A stretch of 54,506 nucleotides of DNA from an uncultured Bacteroidales bacterium (lineage in GTDB: Bacteria > Bacteroidota > Bacteroidia > Bacteroidales > Muribaculaceae), in NCBI GenBank assembly GCA_949285735.1, contig CASEAQ010000013.1, positions 1 through 54,506 on the forward strand. Reading direction: 5' to 3'. Shown here one piece after another: positions 34,568-43,484 of this stretch. The first letter of the stretch is position 1, and every line of letters starts with the position of its first letter. Both the position numbers and the translations under genes were made by a program. The notes under the pieces are model-generated. The model saw nothing but the letters and a program-made list of their open reading frames with translations. It was not told the DNA's origin and searched no databases.

Positions 34568-37066
34568 ATGAGAAAAATCGTGTTTTTTGCAGTCTTGTTG
34601 GCATTTGTGTCGATGGGGGCTGTGGCGCAGCAAGTGCGCATACAACAAACTTTCGAGAAAGGGTGGAAATTCACTCGGGAGGACCAGACGAGTTTCAGCA
34701 ACAAGGAATTTGACGATACCAAGTGGGAATCGGTAGTAGTTCCGCATGACTGGGCTATTTATGGGCCATTCGACATCAACAACGACCGTCAAAATATGGC
34801 TATCGCCCAAGACGGACAAACCGAGGAGATGGAACACGCCGGGCGTACTGGCGGGTTGCCATTTATCGGTGTGGGGTGGTACAGATTGCAGTTTGACGCT
34901 CCGGAGTTTGCTGCCGGCAAGACGGCTACGCTTGTCTTTGATGGTGCTATGAGCCATGCGCGCGTGTGGCTCAACGGGCAGGAAGTGGGTTACTGGCCCT
35001 ATGGCTACAACTCGTTCTACCTTGATGTAACTCCTTATTTGAAAGCCACTGGCAACACATTGGCAGTGAGGCTCGAAAACGAGGTTGAGTCGTCGCGCTG
35101 GTATCCGGGTGCAGGGCTTTACCGCAACGTGCACCTTGTGATTAACGAGGACGCACACGTGCCCATGTGGGGAACTCACCTCACAACGCCCGAGGTGAAC
35201 AAGGAGTTTGCCAAGGTGCATCTCACCACAAGTTGGACTATGCCCGAGGGCAAGAAGATTTCGGACTACCGCATCGTTACCGAGCTGAAAGATGCTGCCG
35301 GCAAGGTGGTGGCAACTGGCGAAAAGCAGGGTGTGCGCTACGACGGCGAGGGCTTTGAGCAAGATTTCGTAATCGACAATCCTGCGCTTTGGACTCCCGA
35401 CACGCCAACGCTCTACTCGGCTGTATCGAAAATCTATGAAGGAAATGTGTTGAAAGACGAGTATGCCACAACGTTTGGTGTGCGCTCTATCGAGATTATC
35501 CCGGGCAAGGGCTTCTTCTTGAACGGTGAGCATACCTACTTCAAGGGAGTGTGCAACCACCACGACCTTGGTCCGCTTGGAGGCATTGCCAACGATGCAG
35601 GTATTCGCCGCCAGATACGCATATTGAAGGACATGGGTTGCAACGCTATCCGCACATCTCACAATATGCCGGCACCCGAGTTGATTCGCGCCTGTGACGA
35701 AATGGGTATGATGGTGATGGCAGAAACATTCGACGAGTGGAAAACTCCGAAGATGGACAACGGCTACCACAAGTTTTTCGACGAATGGGCAGAGAAAGAC
35801 TTGGTGAACCTGTTGCACCAGTTCCGCAACAATGCGAGCGTGGTGATGTGGTGTGTGGGCAATGAAGTTCCCGACCAATGGCCAGGTGACAAGGGTGCGA
35901 AGATTGCCCGCTTCTTGCAAGACATTTGCCACCGCGAAGACCCGACACGTCCTGTAACGCAGGGTATGGACAACCCCGATGCCGTTGTCAACAACAACAT
36001 GGCTGCCACGATGGACGTGGCTGGTTTCAACTACCGTCCGCACAAGTATCAGGAAAACTACAAGAAGTTGCCGCAGGAAATCATTCTCGGCAGCGAAACA
36101 GCTTCTACTCTCAGCTCGCGTGGCGTTTACAAATTCCCTGTTGTGCGCCGCTCGATGCAGAAATATCCCGACCATCAGGCTTCGTCGTATGACGTTGAGC
36201 ATTGCGGTTGGTCAAACTTGCCCGAAGACGACTTCATACAGCACGAAGACTTGCCATATTGCATAGGCGAGTTTGTATGGACTGGCTTCGACTACCTTGG
36301 CGAACCTACTCCGTATTACAGCGATTGGCCAAGCCACTCGTCGCTTTTCGGCATCTGCGACCTTGCAGGTCTGCCCAAAGACCGTTATTACCTCTACCGC
36401 AGCCATTGGAACAAGGGGGTTGAAACGCTCCACGTGTTGCCACACTGGAACTGGGAAGGTCGCGAAGGCGAAGTGACACCGATATTTGTTTATACCAACT
36501 ATCCTACTGCCGAGGTGTTTATCAACGGTAAAAGCCAAGGCAAGCGCACCAAGGACACTTCGATAAAGGTTTACAACAGCGAGGACACTGTGGGTTCGAC
36601 ACGCTTCTTGCGCCAGCAACGTTACCGCTTGATGTGGATGGACACCAAGTATGAACCGGGTACGGTGAAGGTGGTAGCATACGACGAGAATGGAAAGGCT
36701 GTTGCCGAAACCGAGATGCACACAGCTGGCAAGCCTCACCACATAGTGCTCGAAGCCGACCGTTCGCAAATCAAAGCCGATGGCAAGGACCTTTCGTTTG
36801 TGACCGTTAAGGTGGTTGACAAGGACGGAAACTTGTGCCCGCTTGCCGACAACGAAATCAACTTCAAGGTTAAGGGCAAAGGTTTCTACCGCGCCGGTGC
36901 CAATGGCGACCCGACATCGCTCGAATCGTTCCAAGCACCACACATGCACGTTTTCAACGGCATGATGACGGCTATCGTGTCTTCGACCGATGAGCCGGGC
37001 AAAATTACCCTCGAAGCCACAGGAAAGGGCTTGAAGAAAGGCACAATTGAAATCATCAGCGAATAA
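34568..37066 (+). CDS. Secreted GH2 beta-galactosidase-type glycoside hydrolase
   Basis: 832 residues. Signal peptide MRKIVFFAVLLAFVSMGAVA. GH2 sugar-binding jelly roll (about 25-190; FDGAMSHARVWLNGQEVG), Ig-like GH2 domain (about 200-300), TIM barrel (about 305-600; FLNGEHTYFKGVCNHHD, NAIRTSHNMP), a DUF4982-like domain, and a C-terminal Ig-like domain. The acid/base glutamate is in MWCVGNEVPDQ (about 434) and the nucleophile in ILGSETAS (about 510). It hydrolyses beta-galactosides (or another beta-glycoside) in the periplasm or outside. There is no SusC/D pair or regulator next to it, so it is an orphan. Confidence 0.88.
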   Translation: MRKIVFFAVLLAFVSMGAVAQQVRIQQTFEKGWKFTREDQTSFSNKEFDDTKWESVVVPHDWAIYGPFDINNDRQNMAIAQDGQTEEMEHAGRTGGLPFIGVGWYRLQFDAPEFAAGKTATLVFDGAMSHARVWLNGQEVGYWPYGYNSFYLDVTPYLKATGNTLAVRLENEVESSRWYPGAGLYRNVHLVINEDAHVPMWGTHLTTPEVNKEFAKVHLTTSWTMPEGKKISDYRIVTELKDAAGKVVATGEKQGVRYDGEGFEQDFVIDNPALWTPDTPTLYSAVSKIYEGNVLKDEYATTFGVRSIEIIPGKGFFLNGEHTYFKGVCNHHDLGPLGGIANDAGIRRQIRILKDMGCNAIRTSHNMPAPELIRACDEMGMMVMAETFDEWKTPKMDNGYHKFFDEWAEKDLVNLLHQFRNNASVVMWCVGNEVPDQWPGDKGAKIARFLQDICHREDPTRPVTQGMDNPDAVVNNNMAATMDVAGFNYRPHKYQENYKKLPQEIILGSETASTLSSRGVYKFPVVRRSMQKYPDHQASSYDVEHCGWSNLPEDDFIQHEDLPYCIGEFVWTGFDYLGEPTPYYSDWPSHSSLFGICDLAGLPKDRYYLYRSHWNKGVETLHVLPHWNWEGREGEVTPIFVYTNYPTAEVFINGKSQGKRTKDTSIKVYNSEDTVGSTRFLRQQRYRLMWMDTKYEPGTVKVVAYDENGKAVAETEMHTAGKPHHIVLEADRSQIKADGKDLSFVTVKVVDKDGNLCPLADNEINFKVKGKGFYRAGANGDPTSLESFQAPHMHVFNGMMTAIVSSTDEPGKITLEATGKGLKKGTIEIISE

Positions 37067-37087
37067 TTTACATGCGGCAATATAATC

Positions 37088-37124
37088 GAAGCGCACCCCG
37101 AGCGAGGGTGCGCTTCTTTTTTTT
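37088..37124 (+). terminator. Strong intrinsic terminator after the GH2 gene
   Basis: GAAGCGCACCC (37088-37098) pairs perfectly with 37106-37116, followed by eight T. Confidence 0.9.
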
Positions 37125-37169
37125 GTATCCAGTCGTGGTTGTGGGGGAATGTGTGTCATGCCGTAGTAG

Positions 37170-37189
37170 AGACGCGATTTATCGCGTCT
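37170..37189. repeat. Short REP-like palindrome
   Basis: AGACGCGAT-TT-ATCGCGTCT, a perfect 9-bp palindrome, related to the one at 34033-34054. Confidence 0.55.
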
Positions 37190-37216
37190 GAAGTGTGTGG
37201 GGCGGGAGTATGGTGT

Positions 37217-37507
37217 TCATGAATTTAGACGAGCGGATAAGTACCATATAAGTAGCATCACAATACAGAAAAATATGCTGTATATGCTTTGCTTTAGAAT
37301 CAAGGAGCAGTTGCATTTGGCTGCGTGCTGTTGCTTTATGCTGTGGATATGGCAGATGCACAGGACAACCGACAGCAGGGCAAGTGGCCCGACGACTATC
37401 GAGGCGCATGTCGATTCGGTCAAAATGAATATTTGCGATATGATGAATATGCAAAGCCGTATATCGCTCCTACCGTCGGAAATCCGTTGTATAAGTTTGT
37501 TCCACAT
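37217..37507 (-). CDS. Possible small membrane protein
   Basis: 96 residues from an ATG. It has three hydrophobic segments (LCIFIISQIFIL, ASIVVGPLALLSVVLCIC, SIYSIFFCIVMLLIWYL) separated by basic loops, a layout that chance rarely gives. There is no recognised family, no consensus promoter and no operon partner. An overlapping plus-strand frame at 37197-37544 looks like a shadow. Real gene, remnant of a larger transporter or chance frame all remain possible. Confidence 0.35.
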   Translation of the reverse strand: MWNKLIQRISDGRSDIRLCIFIISQIFILTESTCASIVVGPLALLSVVLCICHIHSIKQQHAAKCNCSLILKQSIYSIFFCIVMLLIWYLSARLNS

Positions 37508-37584
37508 TCCGCAAATTTTAAAAAAAATTCTTGGTAAAATGTGATTTATTGTAACTGGCTATTGCCAAGAATCCTGTTCGCTCC

Positions 37585-37698
37585 GTTGGACCTCTTCGAG
37601 GCCCCTTAGGGGAGAGTGAGCTCGTTCCTACGGTTCCTTGCCCACTGCGTGGAGCTGCGTCACCGTAGGTTAAGCAAAGTTGGACGGCTTCGCCGCCC
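37585..37698 (+). repeat. Structured repeat, copy A (114 nt)
   Basis: Starts with hairpin GTTGGACCTC-TTC-GAGGCCC and ends with hairpin GTTGGACGGC-TTC-GCCGCCC. The central stem CCTACGG (37627-37633) pairs with CCGTAGG (37663-37669) and encloses the conserved core TTCCTTGCCC. A further small CCCC-TTA-GGGG hairpin is at 37602-37612. Related copies: B, C, D, and degenerate E. Confidence 0.75.
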
Positions 37699-37748
37699 TT
37701 ATGCTGGTTGTTTTTGTCACTTGGTGGTTGGCAACAGTGCGGTGGATG

Positions 37749-37854
37749 GGGTGTTGCAGAACTACAAAAATTGTAAAATCCAGTTTTGCAATATCATGAT
37801 TTTCAATTACTCTCTTTTTGATAGTATTGATAAAAATAGAGTTCTGCAACACCC
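37749..37854. mobile_element. 106-bp MITE-like element with 15-bp perfect terminal inverted repeats
   Basis: GGGTGTTGCAGAACT (37749-37763) is exactly complementary to 37840-37854. The interior is AT-rich and non-coding. It lies between repeat copies A and B. No clear target duplication was seen. Confidence 0.55.
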
Positions 37855-37923
37855 TCTGGCTACTGCCATCCTTATGCGCTCCGTTGGGCAAGAAGGTGCG
37901 TTTTAAGCGTGCTATGAAATATG

Positions 37924-38037
37924 GGGCGGCGGAGCCGTCCAACTATCTGTAACCGCAGGTGACGTAGCCCAACGCAGTGGGCAAGGAACCTGCGGACAAC
38001 CATCTCCCCCCCCCAAAGGGCCTCGGAGAGGTCCAAC
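37924..38037 (-). repeat. Structured repeat, copy B (114 nt)
   Basis: Same layout as copy A, on the complement. The central stem is CCTGCGG/CCGCAGG (37989-37995 with 37953-37959). Both terminal hairpins have loop TCC instead of TTC. A C-run of ten bases is in the variable part. The flank CTCCATTGCCATTCTTG is shared with copy C. Confidence 0.75.
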
Positions 38038-38107
38038 GAAGCTCCATTGCCATTCTTGCATGGAAAAAACACACACAGGCGGTTTTTAAGCCCTACCAAC
38101 GCGGTGT

Positions 38108-38190
38108 GTTGCACCTCTCCAAGGTGCTATATGTAGGGGGAGGCTTGCGCTCCACCAGTGTTACTGATAGTTGGGCGGCTTCGCCGCCCC
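38108..38190 (+). repeat. Structured repeat, degenerate copy E (83 nt)
   Basis: Opens with GTTGCACCTCTCCAAGGTGC and ends with GTTGGGCGGC-TTC-GCCGCCCC, keeping both terminal hairpins. It lacks the TTCCTTGCCC core and the central covarying stem. Confidence 0.5.
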
Positions 38191-38248
38191 CATCTGAAAA
38201 ATCGTGTGGATAAATGAGATGTGCTATCGTGTTGCGGTACAATAGGGC

Positions 38249-38281
38249 AAAAAAGAAGCCGCAAACAATGCGGCTTCTTTT
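38249..38281 (-). terminator. Terminator of the sulfate/sulfotransferase operon
   Basis: AAGAAGCCGCA (38253-38263) pairs with TGCGGCTTCTT (38269-38279). On the complement the stem is followed by six T. Confidence 0.85.
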
Positions 38282-38295
38282 GGGGGGATGGTGGG

Positions 38296-39249
38296 TTAAT
38301 ATACGAGTTTCACATTGTCGATCCATAGGATATTGCCTGGAGAGCCTATGTAGGCGCCGCCGTGGCTGGATGTGAACTGCATCTGCATGTGTGTGGGAGT
38401 CTCGTCGGCTTCAGCCCAGCCTACTTCTTGGATTGGCACGCTTTCGCCCTTGCTGTTCACGCCATAGCGTATCGAGTTAAGCCCCATCATGCTTTCGTCG
38501 TATGACGGGTCTTTGGTGATGTCGCCATAAAGGATTGTGAATGTGGCATCGTTTTGCCAGTCGCAGTCTTTATCGAATCGCACCACCATCGTGCCTACGC
38601 GCTTGGCGTATATGTTGCCTTCCTCGTCTTCCCAACGCTTCTGCAAGAAGAGGTTAACCTCGTGTAGGTCGCGCCCCTCGATTTCGTCCTTGCTGCCAAA
38701 GCCGGTTGACTTTATACGGTTTTTGCGGGTTGACATTTGCACTTTGTAGTCGAAGCGCAGCGCCTTGGGGCGTTGCGTGAAGGGAATGCCCGAGTTGAGC
38801 ATCTTCTGTGGGTTCTTGGTGCCTTTGATAGGCTCATGAACGTTCCCAAGGAATATCGAGCCGGCAGCGAGCACCTCCATGTTGATAAGTCCAAGCACTT
38901 TCACTTTTTCCATTCGAGTTTCGAGGCGTGCGCAATATCCGTTGCCACGTTTCTCGGGGAAAACCGACGTGTTGGTCTTGGTGATTCCCACCACTTTAGC
39001 CATTACGTTGGATGAAGCCCACGGAGAGCCTCCTTTGTTGAAATAGGCTTCGTCTCCCTCAATTGTCATCGTCGGGCCAATTGCCCACACGTGTTTCATT
39101 TCGCCGCCAATGAGACCCGATTCCGTGACTTGCCGGTCAACCCAGTTGTCCATGTTGCCGTAGTTCATCATGTAAACTCCGGGTTGGGCGAATGCCGATG
39201 TGCCGCAGCACACCAGCAACGAAAACATAAATTGCTTTAAACCTTTCAT
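38296..39249 (-). CDS. PCMD-domain secreted protein
   Basis: 317 residues from the ATG at 39249, giving a signal peptide (MKGLKQFMFSLLVCCGTSAFA). The longer frame to 39288 starts inside the end of the sulfotransferase. The mature chain is beta-rich: NYGNMDNWVDRQVTESGLIGGE, KALRFDYKVQMS, LFLQKRWED, and the ending SPGNILWIDNVKLVY. This is the layout of the PCMD (putative carbohydrate metabolism) family, a jelly-roll-like domain on many Bacteroidales surface proteins. It follows the sulfotransferase by 38 bases on the same strand before the terminator, so it is probably the last gene of the sulfate operon. The role there is unknown. Confidence 0.75.
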   Translation of the reverse strand: MKGLKQFMFSLLVCCGTSAFAQPGVYMMNYGNMDNWVDRQVTESGLIGGEMKHVWAIGPTMTIEGDEAYFNKGGSPWASSNVMAKVVGITKTNTSVFPEKRGNGYCARLETRMEKVKVLGLINMEVLAAGSIFLGNVHEPIKGTKNPQKMLNSGIPFTQRPKALRFDYKVQMSTRKNRIKSTGFGSKDEIEGRDLHEVNLFLQKRWEDEEGNIYAKRVGTMVVRFDKDCDWQNDATFTILYGDITKDPSYDESMMGLNSIRYGVNSKGESVPIQEVGWAEADETPTHMQMQFTSSHGGAYIGSPGNILWIDNVKLVY

Positions 39250-39287
39250 ATTCGTTCCCAATTGATGACTTGGCACGGTGGTGTGCA

Positions 39288-40397
39288 TTACTCCAAGTGG
39301 TAATCCCAGTCTTTGAGCGCAAAGCCCCAGTTTTCCTGGACTAATTGCACCGTGCGGTCATCGTATTTGTATTTATTCTTTTTATAACCTTTTTTGCCTC
39401 CGACGTATGCCTCGATTGCCGGACGAGCCTCGCTGAAGCCCGGAATGTCGAGCGTCTTGTAGATTTTCTCGGTCATGCCCATGGCATCAGCCTCGAAGTC
39501 CTCGAATTTCACTTCAATCAAGTTGCCTTGCGGTATGCACCCCTTGTCGGCCTCGTATTTGTGGTATAGCTTGGCGTATATCGAGAGTATGTTGCTTTCG
39601 AGTTGCTCGTCGCTTATAGTTTGCAATTGTAGTGGCTTGATGGTGTTGCTATAAAAGCTGCGAGTGCTTTCAAACACGGTGTAGGGGTTGCGCATCAAGT
39701 ATATGAATTTGGCGTTGGGGAACATTTTTACCAATTCGCGCACGCGACCCGTGTGCGGTGGGTTCTTGCTCAGGAATTGAGTGCCGCCAGTGTTCCACAG
39801 AGATATTTTTATCAACTTGGTGAACACCTCTTCAAACTCGCGCAGTTCGGCATCGGTGATGTCGTTCATCAACAGGTACTTGTCGGCATATTCCTGCATG
39901 GCTTGTGGAAAATACCAGAAGTTGTAGTAGTTGCACTGAGTCATGTTCGACAGGGCAAACTCCTCCTCTTGCGGCAGGTCAACGGCAAGTTCCATGTTGT
40001 CGGTGGGGCGATGGTCGGGCATGAGCCAGCTCATCGTCTTCTTGAAAAGCGGTTGCCCCCACATCATCAGGTGTGGGAACACCGTCTGGTAGGTGGTGCA
40101 GTAGCCGAAGTGCTTGTCGCAGGCAAGCACGTTGTGGACAAACGTGGTGCCGCTGCGCCAGTGGCCGAGGATAAACACGGGGTCGTGTTGCAAAGGTTGC
40201 GACTGCAGCATATTGGCATATTTCCTGTCCTGGAACGAGGCAAATAGCGACATGAACCGGCACACGCCCTTGGTGAGCATATACTTGGTGGTGTAGGCAG
40301 TACCTATCTCTCGCCCGTCTGTGATTTTCTTGAAGGTATTCCAGTCTGCACCAACCAGTGTGTTGACTGGCAGCTTGTTAAAGTCCAAAAGTCCCAT
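39288..40397 (-). CDS. PAPS-dependent sulfotransferase
   Basis: 369 residues, cytoplasmic. The 5'-phosphosulfate loop is GHWRSGTT (78-85), preceded by strand PVFILGH. The 3'-phosphate site reads FIYLMRNPYTVFESTRSFY. It transfers sulfate from PAPS to a hydroxyl or amino group. It sits 16 bases after cysN, and the operon encodes sulfate uptake and PAPS synthesis, so PAPS is made for this enzyme. As I recall, Bacteroides thetaiotaomicron has the same order around BT_0416, a sulfotransferase reported to sulfate cholesterol. Sterol, bile-acid or lipid sulfation is thus plausible here. The acceptor cannot be read from sequence. Confidence 0.87.
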   Translation of the reverse strand: MGLLDFNKLPVNTLVGADWNTFKKITDGREIGTAYTTKYMLTKGVCRFMSLFASFQDRKYANMLQSQPLQHDPVFILGHWRSGTTFVHNVLACDKHFGYCTTYQTVFPHLMMWGQPLFKKTMSWLMPDHRPTDNMELAVDLPQEEEFALSNMTQCNYYNFWYFPQAMQEYADKYLLMNDITDAELREFEEVFTKLIKISLWNTGGTQFLSKNPPHTGRVRELVKMFPNAKFIYLMRNPYTVFESTRSFYSNTIKPLQLQTISDEQLESNILSIYAKLYHKYEADKGCIPQGNLIEVKFEDFEADAMGMTEKIYKTLDIPGFSEARPAIEAYVGGKKGYKKNKYKYDDRTVQLVQENWGFALKDWDYHLE

Positions 40398-40413
40398 TTC
40401 TTGCTTATGTGGC

Positions 40414-41877
40414 TTATTTAATGATTTTTACTTCAATACCTTGGCGGTAAAGCTCCTTTGCGGCGCGTTCCACAGCGTCGTAGTGTTCGGGGGCAATTCC
40501 AAGTCGTGGCAGGTCGAGCGTCGGCAGGTCGGCATTGGCGAGCATATCCTTGTCGTCGATGCGGTCGATAATCATGCCCACTGCGCTTGTGTTGTTGGTT
40601 ATCGGGTCGATGAGTATGAACGAGCCAGTCGCCTTGTTCTGTTTAAACGGGTCGAAGAAGAGTTCGCGCGAAGCTGTAATCACCACGCGGGCGATTTGGT
40701 TCAGCTGCAACGGCAGTGTCTCCTTGGTGAGCTTGCCGTTCTCTATCGACAACTGTTCCATAGTGTTGACATCGACTTTATACTTTATGCAGTCGATGTG
40801 GGCACGGCTGGTGTTGGTGGTCTGCTTTATGAAGAACGACTTGCCGGCATCCATTGCCTCCTCGTCCATCCACACGAGCATTGCCTCGAAGTTGCGCCCC
40901 ATGCAAGGCATATTGTCGGGGTGCACGAGCATATCGCCGCGCGACACGTCAATCTCGTCTTCGAGCGTGAGTGTTACCGATTGTGGAGGGAAGGCATAGT
41001 CGAGTTCGCCGTCGTAGGTGACGATGCTCTTCACGTGCGAGCGTTTTCCCGATGGGAGTGCCACCACTTCGTCGCCCTTGCGCACCACGCCCGAGGCCAC
41101 CTTGGCACAGAAGCCGCGGAAGTCGAGGTTGGGGCGCGAAACGTATTGTACCGGATAGCGGAAGTCGGTGAGGTTGTGGTCGTTGTCGATTTCGACAGTT
41201 TCGAGGTAGTCGAGCAGCGTCTTGCCGTTGTACCACGGTGTGCGAGCCGACTTTTCGACCACGTTGTCGCCTTCGAGAGCCGACAGCGGAATGCAAGTGA
41301 CATCGGGAATGCCCAACTTGCCGATGAAATCCATGTACTCGCCGACGATTTCGTTGAAGCGCGCTTCGGAAAAGTCAACCAAGTCCATCTTGTTGACTGC
41401 AAGCACCACGTGCTTGATGCCGAGCAGCGATACCAGGAAAGTGTGGCGGCGTGTCTGCGTGATTACGCCAAGGCGGGCATCAACGAGGATTACGGCAAGG
41501 TTGGCTGTAGAGCCTCCTGTAATCATGTTGCGGGTATATTGTTCGTGGCCCGGAGTGTCGGCGATGATGAATTTGCGGTTGTTGGTCGAGAAGTAGCGGT
41601 AGGCAACATCGATGGTGATGCCCTGTTCACGCTCGGCTTTCAGCCCGTCGAGCAACAATGCATAGTCGATGTGGTCGCCGGCGTTGCCAATGCGCTTGCT
41701 GTCGCGCTTGAGGGCGTCGAGCTGGTCTTCATATATCTTTTTGCTGTCGTAGAGCAAGTGCCCTATGAGAGTCGATTTCCCGTCATCGACCGAGCCGGCG
41801 GTCAAGAACCGTAACAAATCCTTCTGCTCGTCCTTGTCAAGAAAAGCCTTAATGTCTATTTTGCTATTGTTGTCCAT
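40414..41877 (-). CDS. cysN: Sulfate adenylyltransferase subunit 1 (GTPase)
   Basis: 487 residues. The EF-Tu-like GTPase has P-loop GSVDDGKST (28-36), [12 protein letters not shown] (switch II) and NKMD. A beta-barrel domain follows. It couples GTP hydrolysis to APS formation by CysD. There is no fused APS kinase (it is not a CysNC); CysC is separate upstream. It follows cysD by 56 bases, a gap filled with AATTGTC repeats, and precedes the sulfotransferase by 16. Confidence 0.96.
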   Translation of the reverse strand: MDNNSKIDIKAFLDKDEQKDLLRFLTAGSVDDGKSTLIGHLLYDSKKIYEDQLDALKRDSKRIGNAGDHIDYALLLDGLKAEREQGITIDVAYRYFSTNNRKFIIADTPGHEQYTRNMITGGSTANLAVILVDARLGVITQTRRHTFLVSLLGIKHVVLAVNKMDLVDFSEARFNEIVGEYMDFIGKLGIPDVTCIPLSALEGDNVVEKSARTPWYNGKTLLDYLETVEIDNDHNLTDFRYPVQYVSRPNLDFRGFCAKVASGVVRKGDEVVALPSGKRSHVKSIVTYDGELDYAFPPQSVTLTLEDEIDVSRGDMLVHPDNMPCMGRNFEAMLVWMDEEAMDAGKSFFIKQTTNTSRAHIDCIKYKVDVNTMEQLSIENGKLTKETLPLQLNQIARVVITASRELFFDPFKQNKATGSFILIDPITNNTSAVGMIIDRIDDKDMLANADLPTLDLPRLGIAPEHYDAVERAAKELYRQGIEVKIIK

Positions 41878-41892
41878 CTGTGTATTCTTCCT

Positions 41893-41930
41893 TAATTGTC
41901 AATTATCAATTGTCCATTGTTAATTGTCCA
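41893..41930. repeat. AATTGTC/CAATTGTC minisatellite between cysD and cysN
   Basis: Four near-repeats of TTAATTGTCAATTATCAATT type in 38 bases. Similar short repeats fill other gaps in the window. Confidence 0.55.
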
Positions 41931-41933
41931 TTT

Positions 41934-42845
41934 TCAAAAATAGCCTTCACGTTTCTTTTGCTCCATGCTTGCCTCTTGGTCGAAGTCGATGACGCGCGTT
42001 GTGCGCTCGCTCTTGGTGGTTGTCATCATTTCTTCCACGATTTTCTCGATTGTGTCGGCGTTGCTTTCTACCGCGCCGGTGAGCGGCCAGCAGCCGAGAG
42101 TGCGGAAGCGTACCATCTTCATTTGAATTTTGTCGCGGTATTTCTCGGGCAGGCGGTCGTCGTCGGGCATAATCAGGTTGCCGTCGATTTCTACCACCGG
42201 GCGCATTTTTGCAAAATATAGTGGCACGATGGGAATGTTTTCAAGGCGGATGTATTGCCAGATGTCAAGTTCGGTCCAGTTGCTCAACGGGAACACACGT
42301 ATGCTCTCGCCCTTGTGAATGCGAGTGTTGTATATGTCCCACAGTTCGGGGCGTTGGTTCTTCGGGTCCCATTGGTGGAAACGGTCGCGGAACGAGAATA
42401 TGCGTTCCTTGGCGCGTGATTTTTCTTCGTCGCGGCGTGCTCCGCCGAATGCCGCATCAAACTTGTATTTGTCGAGGGCGTGCAGCAACGCTTGTGTCTT
42501 CATCAGGTCGGTGTGCACTTTGCTGCCGTGGGTGAATGGCCCCACGCCGGCGCGGAAAGCCTCCATGTTGCTTTCCACGATGAGGTTCCAGCCGTGTTGC
42601 TTGGCATATTCGTCGCGGAATTGTATCATTTCCTTGAATTTCCACTTCGAGTCGATGTGCATGAGTGGAAATGGCACCTTGCCGGGATAGAATGCCTTTT
42701 CGGCAAGGCGCACCATCACGCTGGAGTCCTTGCCTATGCTATATAGCATTACGGGATTCTCAAATTCTGCCGCCACCTCGCGTATGATATGGATTGACTC
42801 GGCTTCGAGTTCCTTTAAGTGGCTCAGTTTGTAGTTTTCTTCCAT
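41934..42845 (-). CDS. cysD: Sulfate adenylyltransferase subunit 2
   Basis: 303 residues. A PP-loop-type nucleotidyltransferase with SIGKDSS at 36-42, which makes APS from ATP and sulfate together with CysN. Further motifs: [33 protein letters not shown] and [19 protein letters not shown]. The gene starts 4 bases after the cysC stop, so translation is probably coupled. Confidence 0.97.
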   Translation of the reverse strand: MEENYKLSHLKELEAESIHIIREVAAEFENPVMLYSIGKDSSVMVRLAEKAFYPGKVPFPLMHIDSKWKFKEMIQFRDEYAKQHGWNLIVESNMEAFRAGVGPFTHGSKVHTDLMKTQALLHALDKYKFDAAFGGARRDEEKSRAKERIFSFRDRFHQWDPKNQRPELWDIYNTRIHKGESIRVFPLSNWTELDIWQYIRLENIPIVPLYFAKMRPVVEIDGNLIMPDDDRLPEKYRDKIQMKMVRFRTLGCWPLTGAVESNADTIEKIVEEMMTTTKSERTTRVIDFDQEASMEQKKREGYF

Positions 42846-42849
42846 TATG

Positions 42850-43458
42850 TTATTTTTCCTTGTTTATCTTGGGTAGAATCATTTCCAATATCGTAGCCAC
42901 CGACTGCTGCAACGACAGCTTGGAGGTATCGAGCGTGAGTGCAGGTTGCTCGGGGGCTTCGAACGGGGCTGATATGCCTGTGAAGTCTTTTATTTCTCCA
43001 CGGCGGGCGCGGGCATACAAGCCCTTCACGTCGCGCCGCTCGCATTCCTCGATGGGTGTGCTCACGAACACTTCCACGAAGTCGTCGGCACCGATGATGT
43101 CGGCAGCCATTGAGCGCATAGAGCGCAACGGGCTGATGAAAGCCGCCAGGGTGACGATGCCGGTATCGACAAACAACTTGGCGACCTCGGCAATGCGGCG
43201 AATGTTTTCGATGCGGTCGGCTTCGCTGAAGCCAAGGTTGTTGTTGATTCCGGTGCGTATGTTGTCGCCGTCGAGCAGCCGGCAAAGTATGCCGCGCTGT
43301 TGCAATTCGCGTTCGAGGGCGATGGCGATGGTGCTTTTACCCGATCCGCTAAGCCCGGTGAACCATATCATCACGCCACGTTGGCCCAGGAGAGCTTCCT
43401 TGTCGGCGCGGGAGAGCATTTTGTCGAATACTGGATATATATTGTTATTGTTGTCCAT
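42850..43458 (-). CDS. cysC: Adenylylsulfate (APS) kinase
   Basis: 202 residues. P-loop GLSGSGKST (35-43), then [20 protein letters not shown], the substrate-binding and lid signature, and [22 protein letters not shown]. It phosphorylates APS to PAPS. Its presence, with no PAPS or APS reductase in the operon, points to sulfation rather than sulfate assimilation. It lies 26 bases after the SLC13 permease gene. Confidence 0.96.
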   Translation of the reverse strand: MDNNNNIYPVFDKMLSRADKEALLGQRGVMIWFTGLSGSGKSTIAIALERELQQRGILCRLLDGDNIRTGINNNLGFSEADRIENIRRIAEVAKLFVDTGIVTLAAFISPLRSMRSMAADIIGADDFVEVFVSTPIEECERRDVKGLYARARRGEIKDFTGISAPFEAPEQPALTLDTSKLSLQQSVATILEMILPKINKEK

Positions 43459-43484
43459 CAGTGAGTGTTATATGTGTATCAGTC

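Noticed and set aside
34523-36202. 559-codon open frame on the minus strand
   Set aside because: Antisense to the GH2 gene and without recognisable domain, signal or promoter; a codon-usage shadow.
37197-37544. 115-codon open frame on the plus strand
   Set aside because: Overlaps the minus-strand frame, which has a better membrane-protein pattern; no start signals or family.
40321-41814. 497-codon open frame on the plus strand
   Set aside because: Fully antisense to cysN, which shows all GTPase motifs.
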